Source of the DNA: Trebonia sp036276115
Lineage (GTDB): Bacteria > Actinomycetota > Actinomycetes > Streptosporangiales > Streptosporangiaceae
NCBI GenBank assembly: GCA_036276115.1
Contig: DATBEM010000105.1
Coordinates: 1-17,636, forward strand
Direction: 5' to 3'
Length of the DNA: 17,636 nucleotides
Positions within the stretch are counted from its first letter, which is position 1. Every line of letters starts with the position of its first letter. The notes beneath the pieces were generated by a model. The model worked only from the letters and a program-made list of their open reading frames with translations. It did no database searches and had not been told where the DNA came from. Shown piece after piece: positions 1 to 5,750 of this stretch. The translations under genes and the position numbers were made by a program.

Positions 1-314
1 AGGCGGTCGCCTGCCCTCTTGTGCTTCCGAACGACCCGAAGCCGACGCTCGGAAAGGTCATCAGCCATCTCCGCCAAGGAGCTAGCGGATGGACCCTCGT
101 GCTTCCAGGAGAAGGAGAGGCGGCAGGGATCGAACCGCTACGTCTCATGCTCCAGCTTCTCTGGACGGCCCAACGATCACGCCACGCTGGCGGCCCGGAT
201 ACTAGAGAGCAGCTTCTCACCGAGACAGAGGCGGCTGTGTCTCTCGCGATCACGATCGTGCAGTGGTTTACGAGCGGAAGTGTTCAGCGTGCAAGCGGAA
301 CGGCGTCCGGTTGA
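1..314 (+). CDS. C-terminal end of an unrecognised protein, cut by the window edge
   Basis: A frame open from the left edge (codons in phase from base 3) ends at the TGA at 312-314. The visible part is about 100 residues, with a GTG at 21 as the only internal start of note. Of the overlapping frames here it reads most like a folded protein: helical stretches rich in Leu and Ala, and a tail containing LLWTAQRSRHAGG followed by TETEAAVSLAITIVQWF. An Arg-x-x-His near a C-terminal helix faintly recalls HEPN-type proteins, but I do not assign it to that family. Codon use is less GC-biased than in the genes further right, which fits accessory DNA lying left of the tRNA scar. The true start lies outside the window. 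Another frame (19-402) is also open, so the choice of frame is only moderately secure. Confidence 0.35.
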   Translation, partial: AVACPLVLPNDPKPTLGKVISHLRQGASGWTLVLPGEGEAAGIEPLRLMLQLLWTAQRSRHAGGPDTREQLLTETEAAVSLAITIVQWFTSGSVQRASGTASG

Positions 315-472
315 GCGCGATGCGGCGAAGAGTCGGGCCGAGCGGAGTGCTAACGCGGATGCTAACAGCGGGTCTGGACATCCGTGGACTCGCGTGGACT
401 AGGCGGCCACATAGATCGGCGCTGAGCCGGGGCCGGGGACCGGTGTGGACGGCCCTGGACAATTCTCGTCCG
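315..472. other. Non-coding or undecided stretch inside the presumed element end
   Basis: No convincing gene. Open frames here (for example 263-487 on the plus strand and 268-528 on the minus strand) lack a ribosome binding site and resemble nothing known. The minus-strand one is simply the antisense of the tRNA fragment. A short direct repeat, GCTAAC-gcggat-GCTAAC, lies at about 348-365. It could be an integrase arm site, but that is speculation. Confidence 0.3.
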
Positions 473-515
473 ACTCGTAATGCGTAGGTCAAGGGTTCGA
501 TTCCCTTAGGCGGCT
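473..515 (+). tRNA. 3' half of tRNA-Thr(CGT), probable attachment-site remnant
   Basis: The sequence matches a tRNA from the anticodon loop (CTCGTAA, anticodon CGT) through the 3' anticodon strand TGCGT, variable loop AGGTC, a perfect T-arm (AAGGG, TTCGATT, CCCTT), the acceptor strand AGGCGGC and a discriminator T. CCA is not encoded. The bases to the left do not pair with TGCGT, and no D-arm or matching acceptor strand (expected GCCGCCT) is found upstream. The gene is therefore only a half and cannot make a tRNA. Such 3' halves form when an integrative element inserts into a tRNA gene and restores the intact copy at its other end. By that logic the element lies to the left and the original chromosomal flank to the right. 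Confidence 0.75.
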
Positions 516-569
516 CCCGCTTCCGCATGTTCTATGCTTTCGGCATGTTCCCCATTCCTGGTATCTCCC

Positions 570-585
570 GGGGGGGCGACCCCCC
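570..585. other. G-run/C-run hairpin downstream of the methyltransferase
   Basis: Six G (571-576), a CGA loop and six C (580-585) make a short perfect stem. It lies about 40 bases beyond the stop of the leftward methyltransferase and about 55 bases beyond the tRNA fragment. It could end transcription from either side, but no T-tract follows on either strand, so it is recorded as a structure rather than a proven terminator. Confidence 0.35.
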
Positions 586-626
586 GTACCCCCCGACAAA
601 ACCAGCTACTAATGATTGAACGCGCT

Positions 627-1277
627 TTACGCCTGCGACGGCTTGCGCGCAAGGATGTAGCCCTGTGGCACTGACTCGCCGCCGTCTGGCTGGCGGACCG
701 CAGTCGTCCACAGGCTGAAGCCTGCCTCGTCTAGCAGGTTCGCTAGCTCGTCTGGGCGCTGGCGGTACCAGTGCACGGAAACGGGCGTACCCCGGAAGTC
801 GGTGCGATGCCCCTGCTCGTCACCGACTTGGAAAACCACCATCAGAACGCCGTTGGGAGCGAGCACCCGGTAGAACTCGGCGAATATCTCCGGCCGTCGC
901 TCCTTCGCGATGTGGATGATGGAGTAGTAGGCCAGCAGCCCGCCGAGGCCAGCCGCAGGCATGTCCAGCTCCAGCATCGATCCTTCCTCGAAGCAGAGCT
1001 GCGGGTAGTTGCGGCGAGCCAGCGACAGCATCCCCGGGGACAAGTCGACGCCGAAGGCGTCCAGGCCCAGGCGAGACAGCACGATGGTCACCCGCCCCGA
1101 ACCGCAGCCGACATCGGCGACGGGACCGTTGCCGCCCGCTCGCACCAGCTCCGCGAAAGCAGCGAGCAGCGCCCGGTCAAGCGGTCGATCGGCCAGCTCG
1201 GAGTCAAACAAGGCAGAGTATTCGGCGGCGATGGCATCGTAGGAAGCGCGCGTTTCGGCGAGCGAGGCATCTGTCAC
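627..1277 (-). CDS. Class I SAM-dependent methyltransferase (UbiE/Methyltransf_11/25 type)
   Basis: About 216 residues, a usual size for small-molecule methyltransferases. SAM-binding motif I is VADVGCGSGRV (about residues 53-63), followed by the acidic end of strand beta-2 in FGVDLSPGML (about 76-85). A conserved ASYDAIAAEYSALF segment precedes the fold and a YRVLAPNGVLMVVFQ strand follows. It transfers a methyl group from SAM to an unknown substrate, presumably in the cytoplasm. The GTG start at 1277 is preferred because the protein then begins VTDASLAETRASYD, as relatives do; a TTG at 1286 is the alternative. Either start lies within 15 bases of the upstream exporter's stop, so the two are probably translationally coupled. 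It is the last gene of the leftward four-gene run. Confidence 0.88.
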   Translation of the reverse strand: MTDASLAETRASYDAIAAEYSALFDSELADRPLDRALLAAFAELVRAGGNGPVADVGCGSGRVTIVLSRLGLDAFGVDLSPGMLSLARRNYPQLCFEEGSMLELDMPAAGLGGLLAYYSIIHIAKERRPEIFAEFYRVLAPNGVLMVVFQVGDEQGHRTDFRGTPVSVHWYRQRPDELANLLDEAGFSLWTTAVRQPDGGESVPQGYILARKPSQA

Positions 1278-1288
1278 GGTCGGCAATG

Positions 1289-2572
1289 CTACTGCGCTTC
1301 GTGCGCCGGGGATTTCCTGATCGAGCGGCTGAAGATGGTCGCGCCGAAGCCGAGCGCGATCGTGGCTATCGCGGAGATCAGCAGGGTGTGCTGGGCGCCG
1401 AGCCAGGCGGTCAGCGGGCCGCCGAGGGCGGTGCCGAGGGGGGTGGCCAGGACGGTGCCCGCGCCGCGGGCCGCCAGGACCTGCGACAGGGACTCGGGGG
1501 GGCTCTCGCGCTGGAACAGGCTGACCGACAGGGCCGGGTACGGGGCGTACAGCAGGCCGCCGGCGGCGAAGCCGGCCAGGGCGGGGACGGTCAGGCTGAA
1601 CAGGCCCATCGGCAGCAGGGCGGCTCCCCAGCCGACGACCCCTATCAGCAGCGTGGGCCACAGGGGCAGCCGCCGGACGAGGCCGGTGACGATGCTGCCG
1701 GCGGTCGCGCCGATCCCGAACACGGTCCAGAACAGGCCCAGCAGCCCGGCCCCGCCGTGCAGGGGACCGCTCACGTACAGCGGCAGCGCGACCTCGACCG
1801 GGCCGTAGAGGAAGTAGAAGACGACCGTCAGGGCGAGCAGCCCGGCCAGGGCCCGCCGGCGGGCGATGATGGAGAAGCCGGTGGACTTCACCCCGGGGAT
1901 AGCCGTCTCCTCGCCCGGGGTGGTGGCGAGCCTAGCCGGGCGGCGGGCGGTGAGGGCCGCCGCGGCCAGGACCGCGAACGTGCCGGCGTCGATGGCGACC
2001 GGCAGCGCCGCCCCGGCGAACGCGACCACCAGGCCGGCCAGCAGCGGCCCGATGATGAGGGCGGACATCCCGAAGCCCGACAGCAGGGCGTTGCCGGCCG
2101 TCCGGGCGTCGGGCGGCAGGTACTCCGAGACAAGCGTGTACTGGCCGGAAAGGCCCCAGGCGTGCACCAGCGAGGACGCCGCCAGCAGCGCCACGAACTG
2201 CCACGGGTGCAGGACGCCGCAGGCGTAGAGCACCGGGATCAGGCCCAGCGTCACCGCCCGCAGCACCGAGTCGACGGCCACCAGCTGCTTGCCCGACAGG
2301 CCCCGCAGCGGCCGGGCCAGCAGCACCAGGCCAGCCGCGCCGGGCAGGGAGTAGGCGGCGACCGCGAGGCCCACCAGCAGGCCGCGATCCGACGGCGCCG
2401 CGATCGAGATCGCGAGCCAGGCCACCGCGACCGCGCTCATCCCGTCGCCGATCGCCGAGACCGCGAACGCGGGCAGCAGCCGGCGCATGGCCGGGCTTTG
2501 CATCGCCGGGTAGAAGCCCGACGCCCGCCAGCGCCGGGCCGCCCCGCCGGCGAGGTTAGTCATCGCGACCAT
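1289..2572 (-). CDS. MFS transporter, EntS/MFS_3-like exporter
   Basis: 427 residues with about twelve hydrophobic segments and the two-half layout of the major facilitator superfamily. The N-half includes AFAVSAIGDGMSAVAVAWLA and a cytoplasmic loop LARPLRGLSGKQLV. A polar central loop (about residues 205-230, with RRPARLATTPGEE) separates the halves. The shape fits the 12-helix exporters related to enterobactin exporter EntS and macrolide efflux proteins, which usually export small molecules made or met by the cell. Substrate unknown. Between two methyltransferase genes, it most likely exports the product of this locus or gives self-resistance. The ATG at 2572 has no strong ribosome binding site; the ATG at 2563 is a close alternative. 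Confidence 0.87.
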   Translation of the reverse strand: MVAMTNLAGGAARRWRASGFYPAMQSPAMRRLLPAFAVSAIGDGMSAVAVAWLAISIAAPSDRGLLVGLAVAAYSLPGAAGLVLLARPLRGLSGKQLVAVDSVLRAVTLGLIPVLYACGVLHPWQFVALLAASSLVHAWGLSGQYTLVSEYLPPDARTAGNALLSGFGMSALIIGPLLAGLVVAFAGAALPVAIDAGTFAVLAAAALTARRPARLATTPGEETAIPGVKSTGFSIIARRRALAGLLALTVVFYFLYGPVEVALPLYVSGPLHGGAGLLGLFWTVFGIGATAGSIVTGLVRRLPLWPTLLIGVVGWGAALLPMGLFSLTVPALAGFAAGGLLYAPYPALSVSLFQRESPPESLSQVLAARGAGTVLATPLGTALGGPLTAWLGAQHTLLISAIATIALGFGATIFSRSIRKSPAHEAQ

Positions 2573-2621
2573 GAATGGGATGCCGTATCCGGAAGCTCAC
2601 CGCGAGCCAGGCTACCCGTCC

Positions 2622-3356
2622 TCACGCCTTCTGGAACTGGGACACGTAGTTGTCGCTGTTGGTGGTGAACGGCTCGCGCGCCCACCCGTCCCACCGGCCG
2701 ACGAGGGCCAGCCCGGCCAGCTGGGCCATGAGGTCCAGCTCCGACGGCCAGGCGTACCGGTACGACAGCGGGTACAGGCTGATGCCATTGCGGGTCGTCT
2801 CCACGCGCTGGCTATCGATCTGCTGGGTCGTCCGCTCGTGCCGGGTGATCGACGTGATCGCGCGGTCGGCCTCCACCCGGATGGCCGAGACGTGCTCGTG
2901 CTTCTGGAACTGCTCGTCGCCCGGGAACAGGGTCTGCAAGACGAAGCTGCCGCCCGGCTCCAGCCGCGAGGCGACATGCCGGAAGCACCGGACCTGCTCT
3001 TCCTGGGTCCGGAGCAGGAAGAACGTGCTGTTGGCGGCGAAGGCGAGGGAGAACTGGCCCTCCTGGGGATCGGACGCGAAGTTGCCGAGGACGAATTCCA
3101 CCGGCAGGTCGCCGACCTTCTCGGCCAGCTGCTCGCCCATCAGGTCCGAGGAATCGACGCCGACGACCCGCACGCCCCGGCGGGCCAGCGGGATGGCCAC
3201 CCGCCCGGTGCCGATTCCCAGCTCCAGGGCGCTCCCGCCGGGCGCGAGGCTGGCCAGGAAGTCGCTCGCGGCCTCCTGGTCGGTCTCAAGGGCCCAGTCC
3301 ATCGAGTCGTAGTCGCGCATGCGGTCGCCGAAGGTTGTCGCGTCGTAGCCCTTCAT
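2622..3356 (-). CDS. Class I SAM-dependent methyltransferase
   Basis: 244 residues. Motif I is ALELGIGTGRVAIPLA (about 43-58), followed by VVGVDSSDLM with the acidic residue that holds the SAM ribose (about 64-73), then FSLAFAANSTFFLL and LEPGGSFVLQTLFPGD. The C-terminal part, rich in Trp, Tyr and charged residues, probably shapes the substrate pocket. The N-terminus KGYDATTFGDRMRDYDSMDW fits a common actinobacterial methyltransferase group. A GAGGAGG ribosome binding site lies about 10 bases upstream of the ATG. Start and upstream PPOX stop overlap as ATGA, a classical coupled junction. The second methyltransferase in this operon is quite different in sequence, so the two probably act on different positions or substrates. 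Confidence 0.9.
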   Translation of the reverse strand: MKGYDATTFGDRMRDYDSMDWALETDQEAASDFLASLAPGGSALELGIGTGRVAIPLARRGVRVVGVDSSDLMGEQLAEKVGDLPVEFVLGNFASDPQEGQFSLAFAANSTFFLLRTQEEQVRCFRHVASRLEPGGSFVLQTLFPGDEQFQKHEHVSAIRVEADRAITSITRHERTTQQIDSQRVETTRNGISLYPLSYRYAWPSELDLMAQLAGLALVGRWDGWAREPFTTNSDNYVSQFQKA

Positions 3357-3889
3357 CGTGGACTAGCCTCCTCGTGAGAATGGGAAAGGGTGTTATCGCC
3401 GTGCCCCGCGCCGATGGCGGGCCGGAAGGATATGTCGGCGACGATGATGGTGCGGGGGGACAGGACCGCCCACTGAGTGCCGCGGCTAGCCGCCCCGGCA
3501 ACCCGGAAGCGCGGGTCCCAGCGCGGCTCGTCATCGCCGAGGTACCGCCGCAGCTTCCGCCGCCCGCGGTCCTCCTCGAATTCGGCCAGCGCCCCGTCCC
3601 CGCGGGCAATGACCTGCCGCACCTGCCCGGATGCCACGTCGCAGGTGTCAATGACGAGCTCGAACTTCGGGTCGTCGCGCAGCCACTCCGAAAGCCGCGA
3701 CCAAGGCCCGGTGATGACCCAGAATTTCTGGTCTTCCCAGAGGTACCAGACGGGCCGCACCACCGGGCCGGCAAGGGAAAGCCGGGCCACCCGGGGAGAC
3801 CGGAGGAATTCGGCCACGTCGAAGGGGGCCCCGGCCATGGCCGGGAATGCGCCCTGGTCATCTCGCCGGAACGTCGTGGTCTTGCCCAC
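3353..3889 (-). CDS. PPOX-fold (flavin or F420-binding split beta-barrel) protein
   Basis: 178 residues from a GTG start with AAGGAGAG just upstream. The segment FDVAEFLRSPRVARLSLAGPVVRPVWYLWEDQKFWVITGP, read in pieces, shows the helix then paired strands of the pyridoxamine-5'-phosphate-oxidase-like split barrel. It is followed by SEWLRDDPKFELVIDT and VRQVIARGDGALAEF, matching the barrel's central strands. Family members bind FMN or F420 and carry out two-electron redox steps or bind heme-breakdown products; which applies here cannot be told. First gene of the leftward operon, overlapping the next by four bases, and facing the small ORF/FGE-like pair across a shared regulatory gap. The C-terminal tail after ISFRPAIGAGHGD looks disordered. 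Confidence 0.82.
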   Translation of the reverse strand: MGKTTTFRRDDQGAFPAMAGAPFDVAEFLRSPRVARLSLAGPVVRPVWYLWEDQKFWVITGPWSRLSEWLRDDPKFELVIDTCDVASGQVRQVIARGDGALAEFEEDRGRRKLRRYLGDDEPRWDPRFRVAGAASRGTQWAVLSPRTIIVADISFRPAIGAGHGDNTLSHSHEEASPR

Positions 3890-4106
3890 GGGAACTCTCC
3901 TTCACGCCGGACGCACTGGGGGCGCCTCCGCCACTGTAATACGCGGCCCGCGCGCGGTGCCATCGTGAGCATTCTCCGCACATGAACGCGCCCGGCAGAT
4001 GAACAGGCAATCCAGAAGAAATGTGCTGCGTGAGCTGGCCTCTATATAGCATTCAATCCGCATTCTCGTTAGTGACGGCTTGCGTTCATCTGCGCATTTT
4101 GCGCAC

Positions 4107-4136
4107 TTGACATTCCCCGCGCCCCGGAGCCAATCT
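4107..4136 (+). promoter_or_regulatory. Probable sigma-70-type promoter of the small ORF
   Basis: A perfect -35 box TTGACA (4107-4112) is followed after 18 bases by CAATCT (4131-4136), a weak -10 sharing the key A2 and T6. Transcription would start near 4143, giving a leader of about 38 bases before the ATG at 4181. The -35 abuts the TGCGCA repeat, where a regulator could act. The -10 is imperfect, so the exact start is uncertain. Confidence 0.45.
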
Positions 4137-4165
4137 TTGACCATAAGCGTTGCCGGGAATCGGAC

Positions 4166-4174
4166 AGGAGGTGA
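4166..4174 (+). promoter_or_regulatory. Near-perfect Shine-Dalgarno of the 18-codon ORF
   Basis: AGGAGGTGA matches nine consecutive bases of the anti-Shine-Dalgarno complement and sits six bases before an ATG, an ideal spacing. It is among the strongest ribosome binding sites seen in the window. It supports translation of an ORF too short to be called by normal gene finders. Confidence 0.8.
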
Positions 4175-4180
4175 ATAGAC

Positions 4181-4237
4181 ATGGCTGACGAGACCTTCAT
4201 CGCGTCCCGCGAGACCGAAGAGGCCACCAAGTGGTAA
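4181..4237 (+). CDS. 18-residue peptide, candidate RiPP precursor
   Basis: An ATG-to-TAA frame encodes MADETFIASRETEEATKW. An in-frame TGA directly upstream (4172-4174) makes this ATG the only possible start. The ribosome binding site AGGAGGTGA is ideal and a TTGACA promoter lies about 70 bases upstream. The peptide is acidic and hydrophilic, has no signal sequence or membrane segment, no Cys, and ends in Lys-Trp. It is followed by an 11-bp hairpin and then the FGE-like gene. Precursors this small have precedent: the biarylitide precursor BytA is also 18 codons. The simplest reading is a peptide substrate modified by neighbouring enzymes. The alternative is a leader peptide controlling the hairpin. 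Translation is well supported; the role is inference. Confidence 0.65.
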   Translation: MADETFIASRETEEATKW

Positions 4238-4277
4238 TCCGCTGAAAGAGTGGTTACCCAATTTGGTCCCACGTGTT

Positions 4278-4302
4278 CGCCCGCAACCACAGGTTGCGGG
4301 CG
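4278..4302 (+). terminator. Perfect 11-bp hairpin between small ORF and FGE-like gene, probable attenuator
   Basis: CGCCCGCAACC (4278-4288) and GGTTGCGGGCG (4292-4302) pair perfectly around the loop ACA. It starts 41 bases after the small ORF's stop and ends 48 bases before the next start. No run of T follows directly, so it may slow or partly end transcription, or protect the 3' end of an abundant short message. Either would yield more peptide than enzyme, as is usual in RiPP operons. Confidence 0.65.
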
Positions 4303-4350
4303 GGCGCGGCGGGATTACGTTAATTTCATTTACCTAAAGGGGCGATCGCC

Positions 4351-5727
4351 ATGGAAAGCGTCGGGACGTCAGTCCACCTTACTCAGCGGCAGGCGGCGGC
4401 CGACTTGCGCGACGCGCCCGTCGACCACACTTCTGACCAGGCTTACTGGGAATCAATCGAAGGCATCGTTGAGGCCCTGCGCCGCCTGGCGGCCAGGGAC
4501 CAGCTGCCCGCGCTGAGCATGCTGGCCCGCGAGCACCCCGAGTGGCCCGTGCGGGCTGCCTGCGTGCGCATGCTCGGGGAGGCGCACGGCGCCGAGCCGG
4601 CCGCCCACGCCGCGATCGCGGGGGCGACCCATGATGAGGTCGACCAGGTTGCCTTCACCGCCATCCAGGTGGCCGGGCAGCAGCGGGTCCGGCTCGCCAT
4701 CCGTGACCTCATCCGGATTTCCGGCTGGCCGAGCAACTTCACCCAGCCCGGGTACGCCCGCAAGCCAGTCGGCTGCGGGGCTGCCTTCACCAAGCGGGCG
4801 CTGGTCGCGATCTTCGGCAGCTCCGACCCGGCCCAGCTCCGCCAGATGGAGGACGAGCACTTCGCCGACGTCCACGAGCGGGTGGCCGGCTGGCGCCGGC
4901 CGCGCGAGGACCACCAGGACACGGTGCTGATCCCGGCCGGCCCGTTCGTGGCCGGCGCTACCGCCCACGCCATCGGCCCGTTCCAGATCAACGACGCGGA
5001 CGGCGGCCTTCGGGCGGTCGACCTGCCGGACTACCTGATCGACCGGACGGCGGTGACGAACGAGCGCTACGCCCGCTTCCTCGACGAGGCGCAGGACACG
5101 GTGGAGTTCGACCACCCGGACCAGCCGTCGCGGCGGGACCACATGCCGGCCCACTGGCACGACTCCCGCTTCAACCGGCCGGAGCTGCCGGCGGTCGGGA
5201 TGGACTGGTACGACGCGTGGGCGTTCGCCAAGTGGGCCGGCGGCCGGCTGCCGAGCGAGGACGAGTGGGAGAAGGCGGCCCGCGGCCAGGACGGCCGGAC
5301 CTTCCCCTGGGGCTCGCAGTGGTCCCCCGAGCGCGCCAACTACGTCGAGCGCTCCTTCGGGGTGAAGGTCGGCAACCTCCAGGAGCTTGAGGAGACCCTC
5401 GTCACCGTGGGCCACGGGGGCGTCCCGGCCGAGCCGCTCATGCCCGCCGACAGCCTGCCCGAGGGCGCCAGCCCGTACGGGCTACTGCACATGGCGGGCA
5501 ACGTCTGGGAGATGACCAGGACGAACTACTTCAGCCGGGACGACCTGGACCCGTTCTTCCTCGGCCACGGCCCGATCGAGTTCATGAACCGGCGGGAGGC
5601 GTTCTACTCCATCCGCGGCGGGACGTGGACCTCGCCGCCGGTCTGCCTCACCACCCACTACCGGGGCAAGGACCTGCTCACCGACAAGCACAACGAGATC
5701 GGCTTCCGGTGCGTCTACGACGCGTGA
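4351..5727 (+). CDS. HEAT-like / formylglycine-generating-enzyme-like (SUMF1/EgtB/PvdO family) fusion protein
   Basis: 458 residues; ribosome binding site AAAGGGG eight bases before the ATG. Residues about 30-175 are amphipathic helices in HEAT-repeat style (EALRRLAARDQLPALSMLA, then VRAACVRMLGEAHG, then VRLAIRDLIRISG). Residues about 190-458 are an FGE-sulfatase fold: IPAGPFVAGA, LPDYLIDRTAVTNERYARFL, PAVGMDWYDAWAFAKWAGGRLP, EDEWEKAARG, FPWG, GLLHMAGNVWEM, IRGGTWTSPPVC and the terminal GFRC. Family members are oxygenase-type enzymes using copper (FGE) or iron (EgtB), or act in natural-product tailoring (PvdO). Where FGE has its first catalytic Cys, this protein has Ser (about 426). A Cys (432) lies one residue off the second catalytic position. 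True formylglycine formation is therefore unlikely. The HEAT-like half may recognise a partner or the small peptide. Substrate unknown. Confidence 0.85.
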   Translation: MESVGTSVHLTQRQAAADLRDAPVDHTSDQAYWESIEGIVEALRRLAARDQLPALSMLAREHPEWPVRAACVRMLGEAHGAEPAAHAAIAGATHDEVDQVAFTAIQVAGQQRVRLAIRDLIRISGWPSNFTQPGYARKPVGCGAAFTKRALVAIFGSSDPAQLRQMEDEHFADVHERVAGWRRPREDHQDTVLIPAGPFVAGATAHAIGPFQINDADGGLRAVDLPDYLIDRTAVTNERYARFLDEAQDTVEFDHPDQPSRRDHMPAHWHDSRFNRPELPAVGMDWYDAWAFAKWAGGRLPSEDEWEKAARGQDGRTFPWGSQWSPERANYVERSFGVKVGNLQELEETLVTVGHGGVPAEPLMPADSLPEGASPYGLLHMAGNVWEMTRTNYFSRDDLDPFFLGHGPIEFMNRREAFYSIRGGTWTSPPVCLTTHYRGKDLLTDKHNEIGFRCVYDA

Positions 5728-5733
5728 GCACAA

Positions 5734-5750
5734 GGTCCCAGCACTGGGCC
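5734..5750. terminator. Small inverted repeat between convergent genes
   Basis: GGTCCCA and TGGGCC flank GCAC in the 22-base gap between the FGE-like gene and the convergent secreted-protein gene, forming a short imperfect stem. It may help end transcription from both sides. It has no T-tract and is weak. Confidence 0.35.

Larger units (their letters stand above)
3890..4180. promoter_or_regulatory. Divergent regulatory region between the PPOX operon and the small-ORF/FGE-like operon
   Basis: About 290 bases, AT-richer than the neighbouring genes, must carry both promoters. ATGAAC occurs at 3983-3988 and 3999-4004, 16 bases apart. The reverse complement GTTCAT is at 4084-4089. The flanks extend the match: CAGATGAAC (3996-4004) mirrors GTTCATCTG (4084-4092), and ATGAACGC (3983-3990) mirrors GCGTTCAT (4082-4089). 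TGCGCA is repeated at 4091-4096 and 4100-4105, just before a TTGACA box. These could be binding sites for a regulator shared by both operons. No regulator gene is seen next to them. Confidence 0.5.

Noticed and set aside
118..190. tRNA-like sequence on the minus strand (contains GGTTCGATCC)
   Set aside because: The bases around the T-loop do not form a five-pair stem (only two pairs hold), and no anticodon stem or acceptor pairing could be found.
268..528. Minus-strand ORF of 86 codons containing GIEPLTYALRVG
   Set aside because: It is the antisense of the tRNA-Thr fragment. This peptide string is a common artefact of translating tRNA genes.
1278..1661. Upstream extension of the first methyltransferase frame
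   Set aside because: It runs antisense-free but out of frame through the MFS gene, has no methyltransferase similarity, and has arginine/proline-rich shadow composition.
1286..2668. 460-codon plus-strand ORF opposite the MFS gene
   Set aside because: Its composition (Gly, Arg, Gln, Asp rich) is the typical shadow of a GC-rich gene; the opposite strand encodes a clear membrane transporter.
4181..4302. Classic Trp-type transcription attenuator
   Set aside because: Only one Trp codon is present in the small ORF, there is no alternative antiterminator pairing that I could find, and no tryptophan gene follows.
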